Shown here one piece after another: positions 1-7,968 of a stretch of DNA of 64,000 nucleotides (positions are counted from its first letter, which is position 1; each line of letters opens with the position of its first letter). This DNA is from Sphingomonas sp. EC-HK361 (GTDB lineage: Bacteria > Pseudomonadota > Alphaproteobacteria > Sphingomonadales > Sphingomonadaceae), in the NCBI RefSeq assembly GCF_902498785.1, contig NZ_LR701492.1, positions 42,368 to 106,367 of the forward strand. The letters run 5' to 3'. A model generated the notes under the pieces. That model was given only the letters and a program-made list of their open reading frames with translations, did no database searches and was not told the DNA's origin. A program made the translations under genes and the position numbers.

Positions 1-516
1 GCGAGGGTGACGGTGATGGTGTCGGTGTAGGTGCCTGCGACGAGGCCCTTGGACTGCGCGGGTGCGTTGACGTCCATGTTGAAGGCCGAACGCCATGCGC
101 CGCCCGACTTGTTGTTGTTGCCCTGGTTGGCAGCAACCGCCAGCGTCTGGGTGGTGCCGGCCGCGGTCGAACCCGTCGCGACGCCGGTCCACGAGGCATT
201 GACCGTGTAGGGAATGCGATCGGTGAACTGGTTGCTGTCATACGAACCCGGCTGGAAGTTGCGCAGGCCGTCCGAGCCGTTGGTCTTGGCGATCGTCACC
301 GTGTTGTTCGTGTTGCAGCCGGCGGTCGCGCTGTTGACGTTGGCGGTCACCGCATCGCGCTGGTTGAACGCGATCGACACGTTGTCGTTGTTGCCGGTGC
401 GCACGCCGATCGTGCCCAGGTTGATCGTGTGACCGGTCTGGCCGCCGCCGTAGAACGAGCAGTCCTTCGTCACCGAACCCGTCAGCGTGAAGCTGTTCGC
501 AACGCTTTCCGAAGCC
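1..516. repeat. Direct repeat copy 1, identical to 889-1404
   Basis: Reading base by base, 1-516 equals 889-1404 at a constant offset of 888. The first mismatch is at 517 (g) against 1405 (t). The repeat may extend left of the window. It covers the C-terminal two thirds of two adjacent secreted-protein genes, including synonymous positions. Confidence 0.95.
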
Positions 517-782
517 GCTTCGGTATTGTCGGGCGCGGTGCCTTCCTGGTGGAAGCGGCTGCCGCTGTTCGCGGTGTTGTAGGTCTTGTTGACGCCGCTG
601 ATGAAGCCCGTGGTATTGGGGTCCTGCAGGGCATTCCAGAAGAAGTCGCCGGTCGACGTGCTGAGACCGTTGATGCCCGCATCCGAGAAGGTCGTCTGCG
701 AGGTGGTGTGCTGCGCATTGGCGCCGGTCGCGAGGCCGGCGAGCGCGGTTGCCGCAAGGGCAAGGCGTGCGAAACGGAACAT
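1..782 (-). CDS. SCPU/pilin-like secreted protein, 3' end beyond window
   Basis: This gene runs off the left edge. By comparison with its neighbour only about three C-terminal residues and the stop are missing. The start at 782 has an AGGAGA ribosome site seven bases upstream, and the first 24 residues (MFRFARLALAATALAGL, ending ANAQ) form a Sec signal peptide. The mature protein is rich in Asn, Thr and Gly and has two cysteines (KDCSFYGGG and TAGCNTN) about 55 residues apart. It ends in GTYTDTITVTLA, which resembles the last strand of spore-coat-U (SCPU) or chaperone-usher pilin subunits. From about residue 89 onward it is identical to the next gene, while the N-terminal part is different. 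A surface or extracellular structural role is inferred. No chaperone or usher gene is visible here, but one could lie to the left. Confidence 0.75.
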   Translation of the reverse strand, partial: MFRFARLALAATALAGLATGANAQHTTSQTTFSDAGINGLSTSTGDFFWNALQDPNTTGFISGVNKTYNTANSGSRFHQEGTAPDNTEAASESVANSFTLTGSVTKDCSFYGGGQTGHTINLGTIGVRTGNNDNVSIAFNQRDAVTANVNSATAGCNTNNTVTIAKTNGSDGLRNFQPGSYDSNQFTDRIPYTVNASWTGVATGSTAAGTTQTLAVAANQGNNNKSGGAWRSAFNMDVNAPAQSKGLVAGTYTDTITVTL

Positions 783-878
783 GCTTTCTCTCCTGCATCG
801 GCCGACGCGACCGAAGTGCGTTATGGAGACACGGAAAAGGCCGAAACCTTTTCCGCGCCCCTATTCAACCCGTCGCGA

Positions 879-1610
879 TCAGATCGCGGCGAGGGTGACG
901 GTGATGGTGTCGGTGTAGGTGCCTGCGACGAGGCCCTTGGACTGCGCGGGTGCGTTGACGTCCATGTTGAAGGCCGAACGCCATGCGCCGCCCGACTTGT
1001 TGTTGTTGCCCTGGTTGGCAGCAACCGCCAGCGTCTGGGTGGTGCCGGCCGCGGTCGAACCCGTCGCGACGCCGGTCCACGAGGCATTGACCGTGTAGGG
1101 AATGCGATCGGTGAACTGGTTGCTGTCATACGAACCCGGCTGGAAGTTGCGCAGGCCGTCCGAGCCGTTGGTCTTGGCGATCGTCACCGTGTTGTTCGTG
1201 TTGCAGCCGGCGGTCGCGCTGTTGACGTTGGCGGTCACCGCATCGCGCTGGTTGAACGCGATCGACACGTTGTCGTTGTTGCCGGTGCGCACGCCGATCG
1301 TGCCCAGGTTGATCGTGTGACCGGTCTGGCCGCCGCCGTAGAACGAGCAGTCCTTCGTCACCGAACCCGTCAGCGTGAAGCTGTTCGCAACGCTTTCCGA
1401 AGCCTCTTCGGTGTTGCGGGTGGTGGTGCTGCTCTGCTGATAACGGCTGCCGTCGCCCAGAGCGAATGCGATAGCCGCGACGTTCACGCCGAAGATATTG
1501 GTCGGAAGACCGTTCGAATACGTGGTCTGCGTCGTCGTATCCGCAAATGCGGTGCCCGACATGCCGACGATGGCAATTGCGGCAGTTGCCGCCTTCAGAA
1601 TGCTTTTCAT
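879..1610 (-). CDS. SCPU/pilin-like secreted protein, tandem paralogue
   Basis: The protein has 243 residues. The start at 1610 is chosen over an in-frame ATG at 1652 because GGGGTGA lies just upstream and a signal peptide starts there (MKSILKAATAAIAIVGM, ending AFAD). Residues from about 70 to the end match the neighbouring gene 1-782 exactly, apart from that gene's missing tail. The two-cysteine pattern and the closing strand TYTDTITVTLAAI are typical of SCPU-like or pilin-like beta-sandwich subunits. The gap to the downstream gene is 96 bp, so the pair could be co-transcribed. The exact family was judged by eye only. The N-terminal 45 mature residues are unique to this copy and may specify partner or position. 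Confidence 0.8.
   Translation of the reverse strand: MKSILKAATAAIAIVGMSGTAFADTTTQTTYSNGLPTNIFGVNVAAIAFALGDGSRYQQSSTTTRNTEEASESVANSFTLTGSVTKDCSFYGGGQTGHTINLGTIGVRTGNNDNVSIAFNQRDAVTANVNSATAGCNTNNTVTIAKTNGSDGLRNFQPGSYDSNQFTDRIPYTVNASWTGVATGSTAAGTTQTLAVAANQGNNNKSGGAWRSAFNMDVNAPAQSKGLVAGTYTDTITVTLAAI
889..1404. repeat. Direct repeat copy 2, identical to 1-516
   Basis: This is the second copy of the perfect repeat described at 1-516. It sits entirely inside the coding region 879-1610. Confidence 0.95.
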
Positions 1611-1776
1611 GCTTTCACCCCAAGTGTTGAGCGGTTCGGGTTGACGACTCATCCCGTTCCGACAATGATCGAATGCAACCTTTGCTTATTGTCGTCAATA
1701 ACGGTTTATCGTTGATTATTGTTTCAATTTGACCCGTTTGTTACGTTTTTACTTAAGTCTTATCTGTTGTCAGCCT

Positions 1777-2349
1777 TCAACTTGGCGAAACTGTAATCAC
1801 CACTGTCTCGGCATATTGCCCCGCGAGCAGCCCCGCCTCGCGCGGGGGCGCGCCCAGGGCGACCGACAAGGTGAAGCCTTCGGTCGCGATGCCGCCGGCG
1901 CTCGACAGCGTCGCGCCGCCCATCAGCTCGCGGCTGGAGAAGCTGCGCCCGACAAGGGCGGAGGCCGGCTTGCGCACGGGGATCGCGACATCCATCGTGA
2001 AGGGCAGCATGCCCGCATAGGGCCCCTGCCCCTGCGGATACTGAACGTTGGCGAGCCCGCCATGCGCGGCCTGAATCTTCATGTCGAAGGGGACGTTGCA
2101 GCTGAACCGCACCCGGGCCGCAGCGGTGAGGCCGGGGCGGGTGATGTCGCCGAACGCCATGTCGCCGATCTGCCCCATCGCGCAGTGCTCGGTCACCCGG
2201 CCATGCACGTTGATTTCCATGGATTTCGTAGCGTCAAGCTGATCCGCGGAGGCATTCGTCGCGCCGATCAAACCGATCATCGTTGCGCATGCCGTGCAGA
2301 TATGACGGATCGGCGACGTGCGCCGAAGCCTCCCCCCAATCTTGTTCAC
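1777..2349 (-). CDS. SCPU/pilin-like exported protein
   Basis: This secreted protein has about 190 residues. I prefer the GTG at 2349 because GGGGGTG lies just upstream and it gives a plausible signal peptide ending in GATNASA. An in-frame ATG at 2376 would add nine residues. The mature part has two cysteines (TEHCAMGQ and RFSCNVPFD) about 28 residues apart, then a beta-rich body and a C-terminal strand QYAETVVITVSPS. That layout matches chaperone-usher/SCPU-like subunits. It lies 166 bp upstream of the tandem pair on the same strand and may be the first gene of that group. It is clearly diverged from the pair, so a minor or adaptor subunit is possible. Confidence 0.7.
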   Translation of the reverse strand: MNKIGGRLRRTSPIRHICTACATMIGLIGATNASADQLDATKSMEINVHGRVTEHCAMGQIGDMAFGDITRPGLTAAARVRFSCNVPFDMKIQAAHGGLANVQYPQGQGPYAGMLPFTMDVAIPVRKPASALVGRSFSSRELMGGATLSSAGGIATEGFTLSVALGAPPREAGLLAGQYAETVVITVSPS

Positions 2350-2376
2350 CCAGCACCCCCACAGACAGTCGCCCAT

Positions 2377-2817
2377 GCCACCGACACTTGCCGTTCCCGC
2401 ACCGCGACAATGTTCTGCGTCGGTGAAAACCGATCCGACCCCCGCCAGTCCGGTTAACGACCCGTTTATGTTTGTTGTTGGGATTCTTGTCGAATCATTA
2501 GATGGTTAAGTGCGGCTCGGAGCCACGAATTGTAAGGAATTCTAGGCCATTGGCCTTAGGTAAGCTTGCATGTCCCGTTAACACTTTGCCGGCCTCAAGT
2601 GATGAAAATCTACAACAGTGACATTGTTTTCATCTAAAGGCTCCCCGACTCGCACTGTTCTTGGTGATTTCTTACAAAATCGGGCTTGAGGTCTTCTGCC
2701 CGGCAAAACCCTGCCGAGTCCGGCAAAAAATTACCGCAGCGTTTACCGCGCTCGAAAACGACGATTTCAGAGGTCGCTGCGAAAACGGCCCCATCGAACC
2801 AGCAGATGGGCCGAACC
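2377..2817. other. Divergent intergenic region, no gene seen
   Basis: This region is less GC-rich than its surroundings and lies between divergent starts at 2349/2376 (minus) and 2818 (plus), so it probably holds both promoters. The only symmetric element I noted is the short palindrome GGCCATTGGCC at 2545-2555. No convincing -35/-10 pair could be fixed by eye. Confidence 0.5.
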
Positions 2818-3237
2818 ATGAAGAACCGCCTTTTCATTGCCTTGCCGATCGCCGGCCTCCTGTGCGCAAGCGCTCCTGCCGGGGCGAGCTCCGAAGCCAG
2901 CGCCGGCTGGCTCGTCCGCGTCCAGGTGCCGGTGCTGTGCCAGCTCCACCATCAGCCGGCACTCGTGCCCGCTGCGGGCGGCGCCTATGGGCTCGGCGAG
3001 CTTCAGGAATATTGCAATGCGCCGGGCGGATATCTGCTGAGCGTGAACTACGCGCCCGGGACGATGCGCGGCGCGACGATTTCGGTCGGCGAGGAACGCG
3101 TCGTGCTCGACGGATCGGGCACCGCGCTGGTCAGCCACGCACCGGGCCCGCGCATTCGCGAGCGTCCGGTCACGGCAACCCCCGGCGCGAACGGGTTCGA
3201 CACCGACCGCCTGAACTTCGACATCGTTCCCGAATAA
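2818..3237 (+). CDS. Small exported two-cysteine protein
   Basis: The protein has 139 residues. The start at 2818 gives a clean signal peptide (MKNRLFIALPIAGLL, ending APAGAS); an ATG four codons earlier at 2806 is also possible. The mature part has two cysteines, in VPVLCQLHH and QEYCNAPGG, and Gly/Val-rich beta segments, and ends LNFDIVPE. I cannot assign a family with confidence. The size, cysteine pair and position opposite three SCPU-like genes suggest another subunit of the same surface structure. It stands alone on the plus strand and converges on the minus-strand polysaccharide operon, 16 bp away. Confidence 0.7.
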   Translation: MKNRLFIALPIAGLLCASAPAGASSEASAGWLVRVQVPVLCQLHHQPALVPAAGGAYGLGELQEYCNAPGGYLLSVNYAPGTMRGATISVGEERVVLDGSGTALVSHAPGPRIRERPVTATPGANGFDTDRLNFDIVPE

Positions 3238-3253
3238 CGCACGCCCGCGCTAC

Positions 3254-4147
3254 CTATCGCGCGGCACGGATCATGTCGGTTATCCCCGCCGCCAGGCCGC
3301 GCGGCGTGTAGCCGAGCGCGCGCATCCGGTGGATCGCGAGCGCCGGAAAGCCCGGGTCCCCGGGGTCGGCCGGCGGCTCGCGAAGGATCGTCGCCGGCGT
3401 ATCGGCGAGCCGCGCGCACAGATCGGCCAGTTCGATCATCGTTGTGCGCACGCCGCTGCCGACATTGAAAGCGCCGGTCGCGTCGCTTTCGGTCACCAGC
3501 ATCAACGCGGTGACGACATCGTCCACATGGACGAAATCGGCCGCGAACCGCCCGTCATCAACGAGCGTCACCGGGCGCCCGGCCGACACGGCCGATCCGA
3601 TCGCCGCAACGGCACCCGTCTTCTGGCCGGGCCCGTAAACCGAGGCCAGCCTGAGCGTCGCGAGCGCGATGCCGGCGTCTCGACAGATTTCGGCCGCGTA
3701 GATTTCCTGCAGCAGCTTCGCGCCGAGATAATAGCCGCGGCTGCACGGGAAGAGCGCCGCTTCTTCGTCAGGGTTGCTCTCCCATGGCGCATAAGCGTTG
3801 GCGCTCGTGGTCTGGACGAAGCGACGGATGCCGGCACGCGCGACGGCCTGCGCCAGATACAGCGTCCCCATCGCATTGATCCGCCAACAGCGCTCCGCCT
3901 CCGCCGGGTCGGCATGATCGCGCGGGATGTAGGCGGCGAGGTGGACGACGAGCGCGCAGTCTTCGAGACCTGCCGGATCGACCGCGCCTTCGCCAAGATC
4001 GAGCGCCCGATAGTCCTCGCCGGATGCGGGCGCGTGCCGCCCCAGATGGCGGATGCGATACCCCGCCCGCCGCGCGCGAGCCGCAAAACGCGCCCCGATG
4101 AATCCGGTGCCTCCCGTCAACGCAATCCGTTCACCCGGCGCAATCAC
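3254..4147 (-). CDS. NAD-dependent epimerase/dehydratase (extended SDR)
   Basis: This 297-residue extended short-chain dehydrogenase probably acts on a nucleotide-activated sugar in the cytoplasm. The NAD site TGGTGFIG is near residues 11-18, the serine region is QTTSANAYAP, and the Y-x3-K pair sits in YYLGAKLL. The sequence FVHVDDVV is typical of GalE/RmlB-like sugar epimerases. It is the last gene of the minus-strand exopolysaccharide operon and overlaps the upstream ATP-grasp gene by 4 bp (ATGA), which implies translational coupling. The exact substrate cannot be read from the sequence. A 4-epimerase, 4-reductase or dehydratase is possible. Confidence 0.85.
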   Translation of the reverse strand: MIAPGERIALTGGTGFIGARFAARARRAGYRIRHLGRHAPASGEDYRALDLGEGAVDPAGLEDCALVVHLAAYIPRDHADPAEAERCWRINAMGTLYLAQAVARAGIRRFVQTTSANAYAPWESNPDEEAALFPCSRGYYLGAKLLQEIYAAEICRDAGIALATLRLASVYGPGQKTGAVAAIGSAVSAGRPVTLVDDGRFAADFVHVDDVVTALMLVTESDATGAFNVGSGVRTTMIELADLCARLADTPATILREPPADPGDPGFPALAIHRMRALGYTPRGLAAGITDMIRAAR

Positions 4148-5127
4148 GACACCGAATCGATTCGGGCCTGATCGACGAACATCTCCTCAAGAAAGCGCAG
4201 GATCACGCCCTCGCGCACCGCCGGCTGGCGGATCGGTTCACGGTGGAGCAGCCAGCGCAGACACATCTCGACCTCGTTGAAGCCGGCCATCGCGCGCATC
4301 GGCGTCGTGCCGGAAAAGCGCGCATTGATCTCGAACACGCGGGCGCGGCCGTGGCGATCGATGCGGAACTGAAAATTGGCGGGTCCATAGGGCCGCAGTG
4401 CCACGCCGAACGCGCGCACCATGTGGTTCAGCGCGGGGTAGTCGCCCGTATAGGCGCGGTAGGTGTTGCCATCGCGCAGGTCGCGCCGCATCACGATCGA
4501 CGCTTGCGCTTCGCCATCGAAGACGAGGACGCTCGCGGTGTATTCGCCGTCCTCGGTCCCGACGCATTCCTGCACGACGAGGCCGCTGCGTCCCTCCAGC
4601 GCGGCGGAGAGCGCGTGGCGATTGTGGACGAGCGACACCCCGACCGAGCGCGCGCCGATGCGGGGTTTTACGATCAGGGGAAAGCCGACCGTCGCGATCA
4701 GATCCTCGATCCCGCTCGCGTCCTCGCCGATCGCGGAGGCAGGCGGCGACAGTCCCGCGGCGGCGAAGAAACGCGCCGTTTCGTATTTGTCGTCGGCGAT
4801 GGCGACAACGCGCGGGTCGCTGACGATGACGTGCGCCCCGTGGCGCTTTTCCAGCGTCGCGCGATTGGCGGCGAACCAGGCAAGCTCGACATCGGTGCCG
4901 ACGAGGACTGCGTCGGGCCGCTCGACCGCGATGATCTCCTCCACGCGGTCGCCGAAGCCGGCATCGCCCGCCATCGGGACGCGGTAGCCGCGATCGGCCC
5001 AGTAAAGCCCGGCGGACAGCGGATTGGGATCGGCCGCGACGACTTCGCAGTCGAGGGTCGACTGGCGCAGCGACTTGATGATCCCCTGCCCCAGCACCGC
5101 GCCGGCCCCGGTGACGAGCACCTTCAC
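4144..5127 (-). CDS. ATP-grasp domain protein (carbamoyl-phosphate-synthase-like)
   Basis: This 327-residue protein has an N-terminal Rossmann-like pre-ATP-grasp part (VLVTGAGAVLGQGI) and a central ATP-grasp fold with FPLIVKPRIGARSVGV around residues 148-163. The metal-binding strand and loop are VFEINARFSG near residue 280. ATP-grasp enzymes make an acyl-phosphate and couple it to an amine or thiol. Members in polysaccharide loci often attach amino acids or carboxylic acids to sugars, but the substrate here is unknown. It overlaps both neighbours by 4 bp, so it belongs to a tight three-gene tail with a metallophosphoesterase and an SDR enzyme. Confidence 0.82.
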   Translation of the reverse strand: MKVLVTGAGAVLGQGIIKSLRQSTLDCEVVAADPNPLSAGLYWADRGYRVPMAGDAGFGDRVEEIIAVERPDAVLVGTDVELAWFAANRATLEKRHGAHVIVSDPRVVAIADDKYETARFFAAAGLSPPASAIGEDASGIEDLIATVGFPLIVKPRIGARSVGVSLVHNRHALSAALEGRSGLVVQECVGTEDGEYTASVLVFDGEAQASIVMRRDLRDGNTYRAYTGDYPALNHMVRAFGVALRPYGPANFQFRIDRHGRARVFEINARFSGTTPMRAMAGFNEVEMCLRWLLHREPIRQPAVREGVILRFLEEMFVDQARIDSVS

Positions 5128-5840
5128 GCGAAGAACCCGCAGAGCCGGTCCTGAGTCGCGGCCGACAGCGTCGTCGCGCGGATCGCTGAGCAGTGAGCGT
5201 CCCGGTCGAACGCCACCCGGCGTGACGATACGCGAATTCCCGTCTCATCCATGTCGATCATCGTCCATTTCAGCCCCCGGTCGGCATCGTCGCGCGGTTG
5301 GCCGAGCGATCCCAGCGTGAACAGCGACACGCCGTGCGCATCGAAGCGGCGCGCGCGGTGGGTGTGGCCGAAAATCCCGTAGCGATAGCCGCGTGCACGC
5401 AGGGTCGAAGCCGCGGCATCGGCGGTGGTCTCGGTCAGATAGGTCCAGTCCCCGAAACTGCCCGGGTTGGCATGTGCGGCGAACAGAGCGCAGTGATGCC
5501 AGGACTCAGCCCAGTCGAAGCGCGCAAGCGCGTGCGCCGGCACCGCCGCCGCGGTCCATTCCACCGTCTCGCGCAGCCAATCGGGCAGCGCGGCAAGATA
5601 ACCGTCCGCACCGCCGTCCAAGTCGCGGTAGATTTGATCGTGGTTGCCGGCGACCAGGATCGCCCCGTCACGCGCCACCGCATCCTGCACGAGGTCAAGC
5701 GTTTCCGCAGGGTCGACGCCATAGGTCAGCAGATCGCCCAGAATCAGCAGCACATCGAAGCCTTCGGCACGCGCGTCCGAAAGCGCGGTCGCAAGTGCGC
5801 CGTGCATCGCATGGATATCGGTGATGACCGCGATCCTCAC
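5124..5840 (-). CDS. Calcineurin-like metallophosphoesterase
   Basis: This 238-residue protein carries the dinuclear-metal phosphoesterase motifs in order: D-x-H (ITDIHAMHG, residues 6-13), GD (LILGDLLTYG, near 35), GNHD (near 66) and GHTH (near 175). Family members hydrolyse phosphomonoesters or phosphodiesters. The best sequence-level guess is the YfcE/serine-threonine-phosphatase-like group. Its position in the exopolysaccharide operon suggests a role on a sugar-phosphate or nucleotide intermediate, which is inference. Its stop overlaps the start of the ATP-grasp gene by 4 bp. Confidence 0.85.
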   Translation of the reverse strand: MRIAVITDIHAMHGALATALSDARAEGFDVLLILGDLLTYGVDPAETLDLVQDAVARDGAILVAGNHDQIYRDLDGGADGYLAALPDWLRETVEWTAAAVPAHALARFDWAESWHHCALFAAHANPGSFGDWTYLTETTADAAASTLRARGYRYGIFGHTHRARRFDAHGVSLFTLGSLGQPRDDADRGLKWTMIDMDETGIRVSSRRVAFDRDAHCSAIRATTLSAATQDRLCGFFA

Positions 5841-5937
5841 CGCCGGCTGATCCCCTTCGTCATGCCCCCAGCGATATCACGGGACCGCGCTGCACCGGTC
5901 GAACCCGTTGGCTATCATCCGAAATTGTCCGACGCCG

Positions 5938-7071
5938 TTATCCGAGGACGGACCTGCCGATCGCAAGTCGCGACCGCGCCTGTGCGATCACGTCGCGGTA
6001 GAGTGCGAGGTGAGCGGCGGCGCAGCGATCGATCGAGAAGCGCGACGCAGACGCCAGCGACCCTGCCGACAGCGCCGCGTACAGCGCCGGATCGGTCACG
6101 ACCCGCGCAAGGGCATCGGCGAGAGCATCGGGATCGCGCGGCTGTACGAGCATCCCGTTGCGGCCGGGCAGCACCATCTCGCAATTGCCCGCGACATCGG
6201 TGGCGACCAGCGGCAGCGCGCTCATCGACGCCTCGATCATCGCGATCGAGAAACCTTCCCACAGCGACGCATTCGCAAAGACGTCCGCCTCAGCCATCAG
6301 CGCTTGTACGTCGCTGCGCGGGCCGAGGAGATCGACGATGTCCTCCACGCCTTGCTCAGCGGCAAGCGCGCGCAGCTCATCGATCGCGTCGCCGCCACCG
6401 GCGATCCGGATGCACGGGCGCCGGCCTGTTGCGGCCAGTCGCTCCGCGAGCGGTCGCACGGCGCGGATGAGAGTTGCATAATCCTTCTGTTCCGAAATTG
6501 TGCCGACCGCGAGAACGACCGGATTTCTGGCCGGCGTTGTGCGGGGCGCTGACGCGCGGAAACGTGGGTTCGCCGCATTTGGGATCGCCCGGATGGGCTT
6601 GCGGGCGTGGCGCCGCGTCTGCTGCGCGCACTGGTCGCTGATCGCGACATAGGCGGCGACGATCCGGTCGAAGAGCCGGTACGCGAAGGGCGGGAAGGAA
6701 AGCCGGCTGTTGTGGTGGGTCAGCACCACCGGGCAGCGCATCCGGGCCAGCGCGATGGCGGGAAGCGCCGCTGCGGTATGCGTATGGATCATGTCGGGTG
6801 CGCGATCCGCCAGCGCGCTGCGCAAGGCTCTGGCGCCCGCGACCGGGTCGCGTCGGTTGCGCAGGCGAAGCGACTTCGCGGTGACCCCGACCTCCCGCAG
6901 CCGGGCCATCATCGCGCGCTCGATCGCTTCGTCATTGCCCAGCGTCGCTGCATCGCTGAGCGCGATAACCGTCGCGTCATGGCCGTTCGCGACGAACGCT
7001 TCGGCCAGGTTGCCCACGAGCATTTCCGCCCCGCCGGCGGTAAAGCTGGTGATGATGCAGGCGACGTGCAT
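5938..7071 (-). CDS. GT4-family glycosyltransferase
   Basis: This 377-residue GT-B glycosyltransferase has an N-terminal glycine-rich acceptor loop (FTAGGAEMLVGNLA) and the nucleotide-sugar strand VVLAVGTISEQKDYATLI. The E-x7-E donor motif is in EGFSIAMIEASM near residue 290. It probably adds one sugar to the lipid-linked repeat unit at the cytoplasmic face of the inner membrane. Six bases separate it from the upstream sulfotransferase gene. The gap to the downstream phosphoesterase gene is 97 bp and shows no clear terminator. Donor and acceptor are unknown. Confidence 0.9.
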   Translation of the reverse strand: MHVACIITSFTAGGAEMLVGNLAEAFVANGHDATVIALSDAATLGNDEAIERAMMARLREVGVTAKSLRLRNRRDPVAGARALRSALADRAPDMIHTHTAAALPAIALARMRCPVVLTHHNSRLSFPPFAYRLFDRIVAAYVAISDQCAQQTRRHARKPIRAIPNAANPRFRASAPRTTPARNPVVLAVGTISEQKDYATLIRAVRPLAERLAATGRRPCIRIAGGGDAIDELRALAAEQGVEDIVDLLGPRSDVQALMAEADVFANASLWEGFSIAMIEASMSALPLVATDVAGNCEMVLPGRNGMLVQPRDPDALADALARVVTDPALYAALSAGSLASASRFSIDRCAAAHLALYRDVIAQARSRLAIGRSVLG

Positions 7072-7077
7072 CGCCGC

Positions 7078-7968
7078 TCAGGCGCTGGCCATTGCCGGCG
7101 CGGCGGCGGTGCGCAGATCACCCGTCGGCACGCCGGTCGCCGCCAGCAACGCGCGTGCGCGCGGCGACAGTTCGCGCTGGCACCGTGCGAGGATCAGCGC
7201 GGATTGTTCGGGCGTCAGCAGCTCGTCGAACCCGCCTGCCTTGCCGCTGCGCATCCGCATGCTCTGGGCGTCGCCGCGGTCATAGTCATGGCCGGGAATG
7301 CCTTGATCGCGTTCCTTGTCGCGCATCCGGTCGAACCGCGCCGCCGCGATCGCCCGGCGCAGCGCCTCGCCATCGACGGGCACGCCGACGAACCGGAGGA
7401 TCGCGCCCACCGTCTCCTCCGACCCGTCGAGCATTTCCTCGTAGCTCACCAGGATATGCCGGCGCGCGGCGAGCCCGCCAGCCCAACCGTTCAGGAAACG
7501 GAACAGCGCGGGGAGACCGTAAGTCGGATTGTCGAGAAAAGCGTCGATATCGCCCGCGAAGACCTTCTTGTGGCGCGTCGCATGAAAATAGGCCGAGACG
7601 ATGACGTCGCGCGGATCGCGGACGAGGAAGATGACCGACCGGTCGAGGAACAGCCTTGCGGCGAAACCCAGATGACTGACGAGGATCAGGGGCAGCCGTT
7701 GCGCTGTCCCGCCCCAGGCAAAGGCGCCGATCCCGCGCACCGGATCGCGGTCGAAATTGGGCAGCACACGAAACGTCGTGATGAGGTCTGGCTCGAACCC
7801 AAGCTTCGCGACCTCGGCGAAATAGCAGGACAGCAGGAAGCGCAGCCATGTCCGCCCGCTTTTGGGATAGGAGACCAGAAACGCGTCGGCACGCTTCGCC
7901 GCCGCACGCAGATGCGGCTCGTCGCGAAAGCGCCGGCGGGCGCGGCGGACGAGCGACTTCAGCGTCAC
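7078..7968 (-). CDS. PAPS-dependent sulfotransferase
   Basis: This 296-residue cytosolic-type sulfotransferase has the 5'-phosphosulfate loop in YPKSGRTWLRF (residues 34-44) and the 3'-phosphate motif in FLVRDPRDVIVSAYFH (near 115-130). It should transfer sulfate from PAPS to a hydroxyl or amine, here probably a sugar of the polymer. The start is the GTG at 7968, which overlaps the stop of the upstream glycosyltransferase gene (GTGA). A longer in-frame reading to 8307 only covers that neighbour's coding region. It sits between two GT4 genes, and PAPS-forming genes lie 15 kb away in the same locus. Confidence 0.88.
   Translation of the reverse strand: MTLKSLVRRARRRFRDEPHLRAAAKRADAFLVSYPKSGRTWLRFLLSCYFAEVAKLGFEPDLITTFRVLPNFDRDPVRGIGAFAWGGTAQRLPLILVSHLGFAARLFLDRSVIFLVRDPRDVIVSAYFHATRHKKVFAGDIDAFLDNPTYGLPALFRFLNGWAGGLAARRHILVSYEEMLDGSEETVGAILRFVGVPVDGEALRRAIAAARFDRMRDKERDQGIPGHDYDRGDAQSMRMRSGKAGGFDELLTPEQSALILARCQRELSPRARALLAATGVPTGDLRTAAAPAMASA

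Noticed and set aside
429..1715. Plus-strand frame of 428 codons across the repeat
   Set aside because: It is antisense to the two secreted-protein genes, which have signal peptides and ribosome sites. It contains the same repeat twice simply because the DNA does.
2634..2837. 67-codon minus-strand ORF in the divergent region
   Set aside because: It overlaps the start of the plus-strand exported-protein gene and has no ribosome site or recognisable features.
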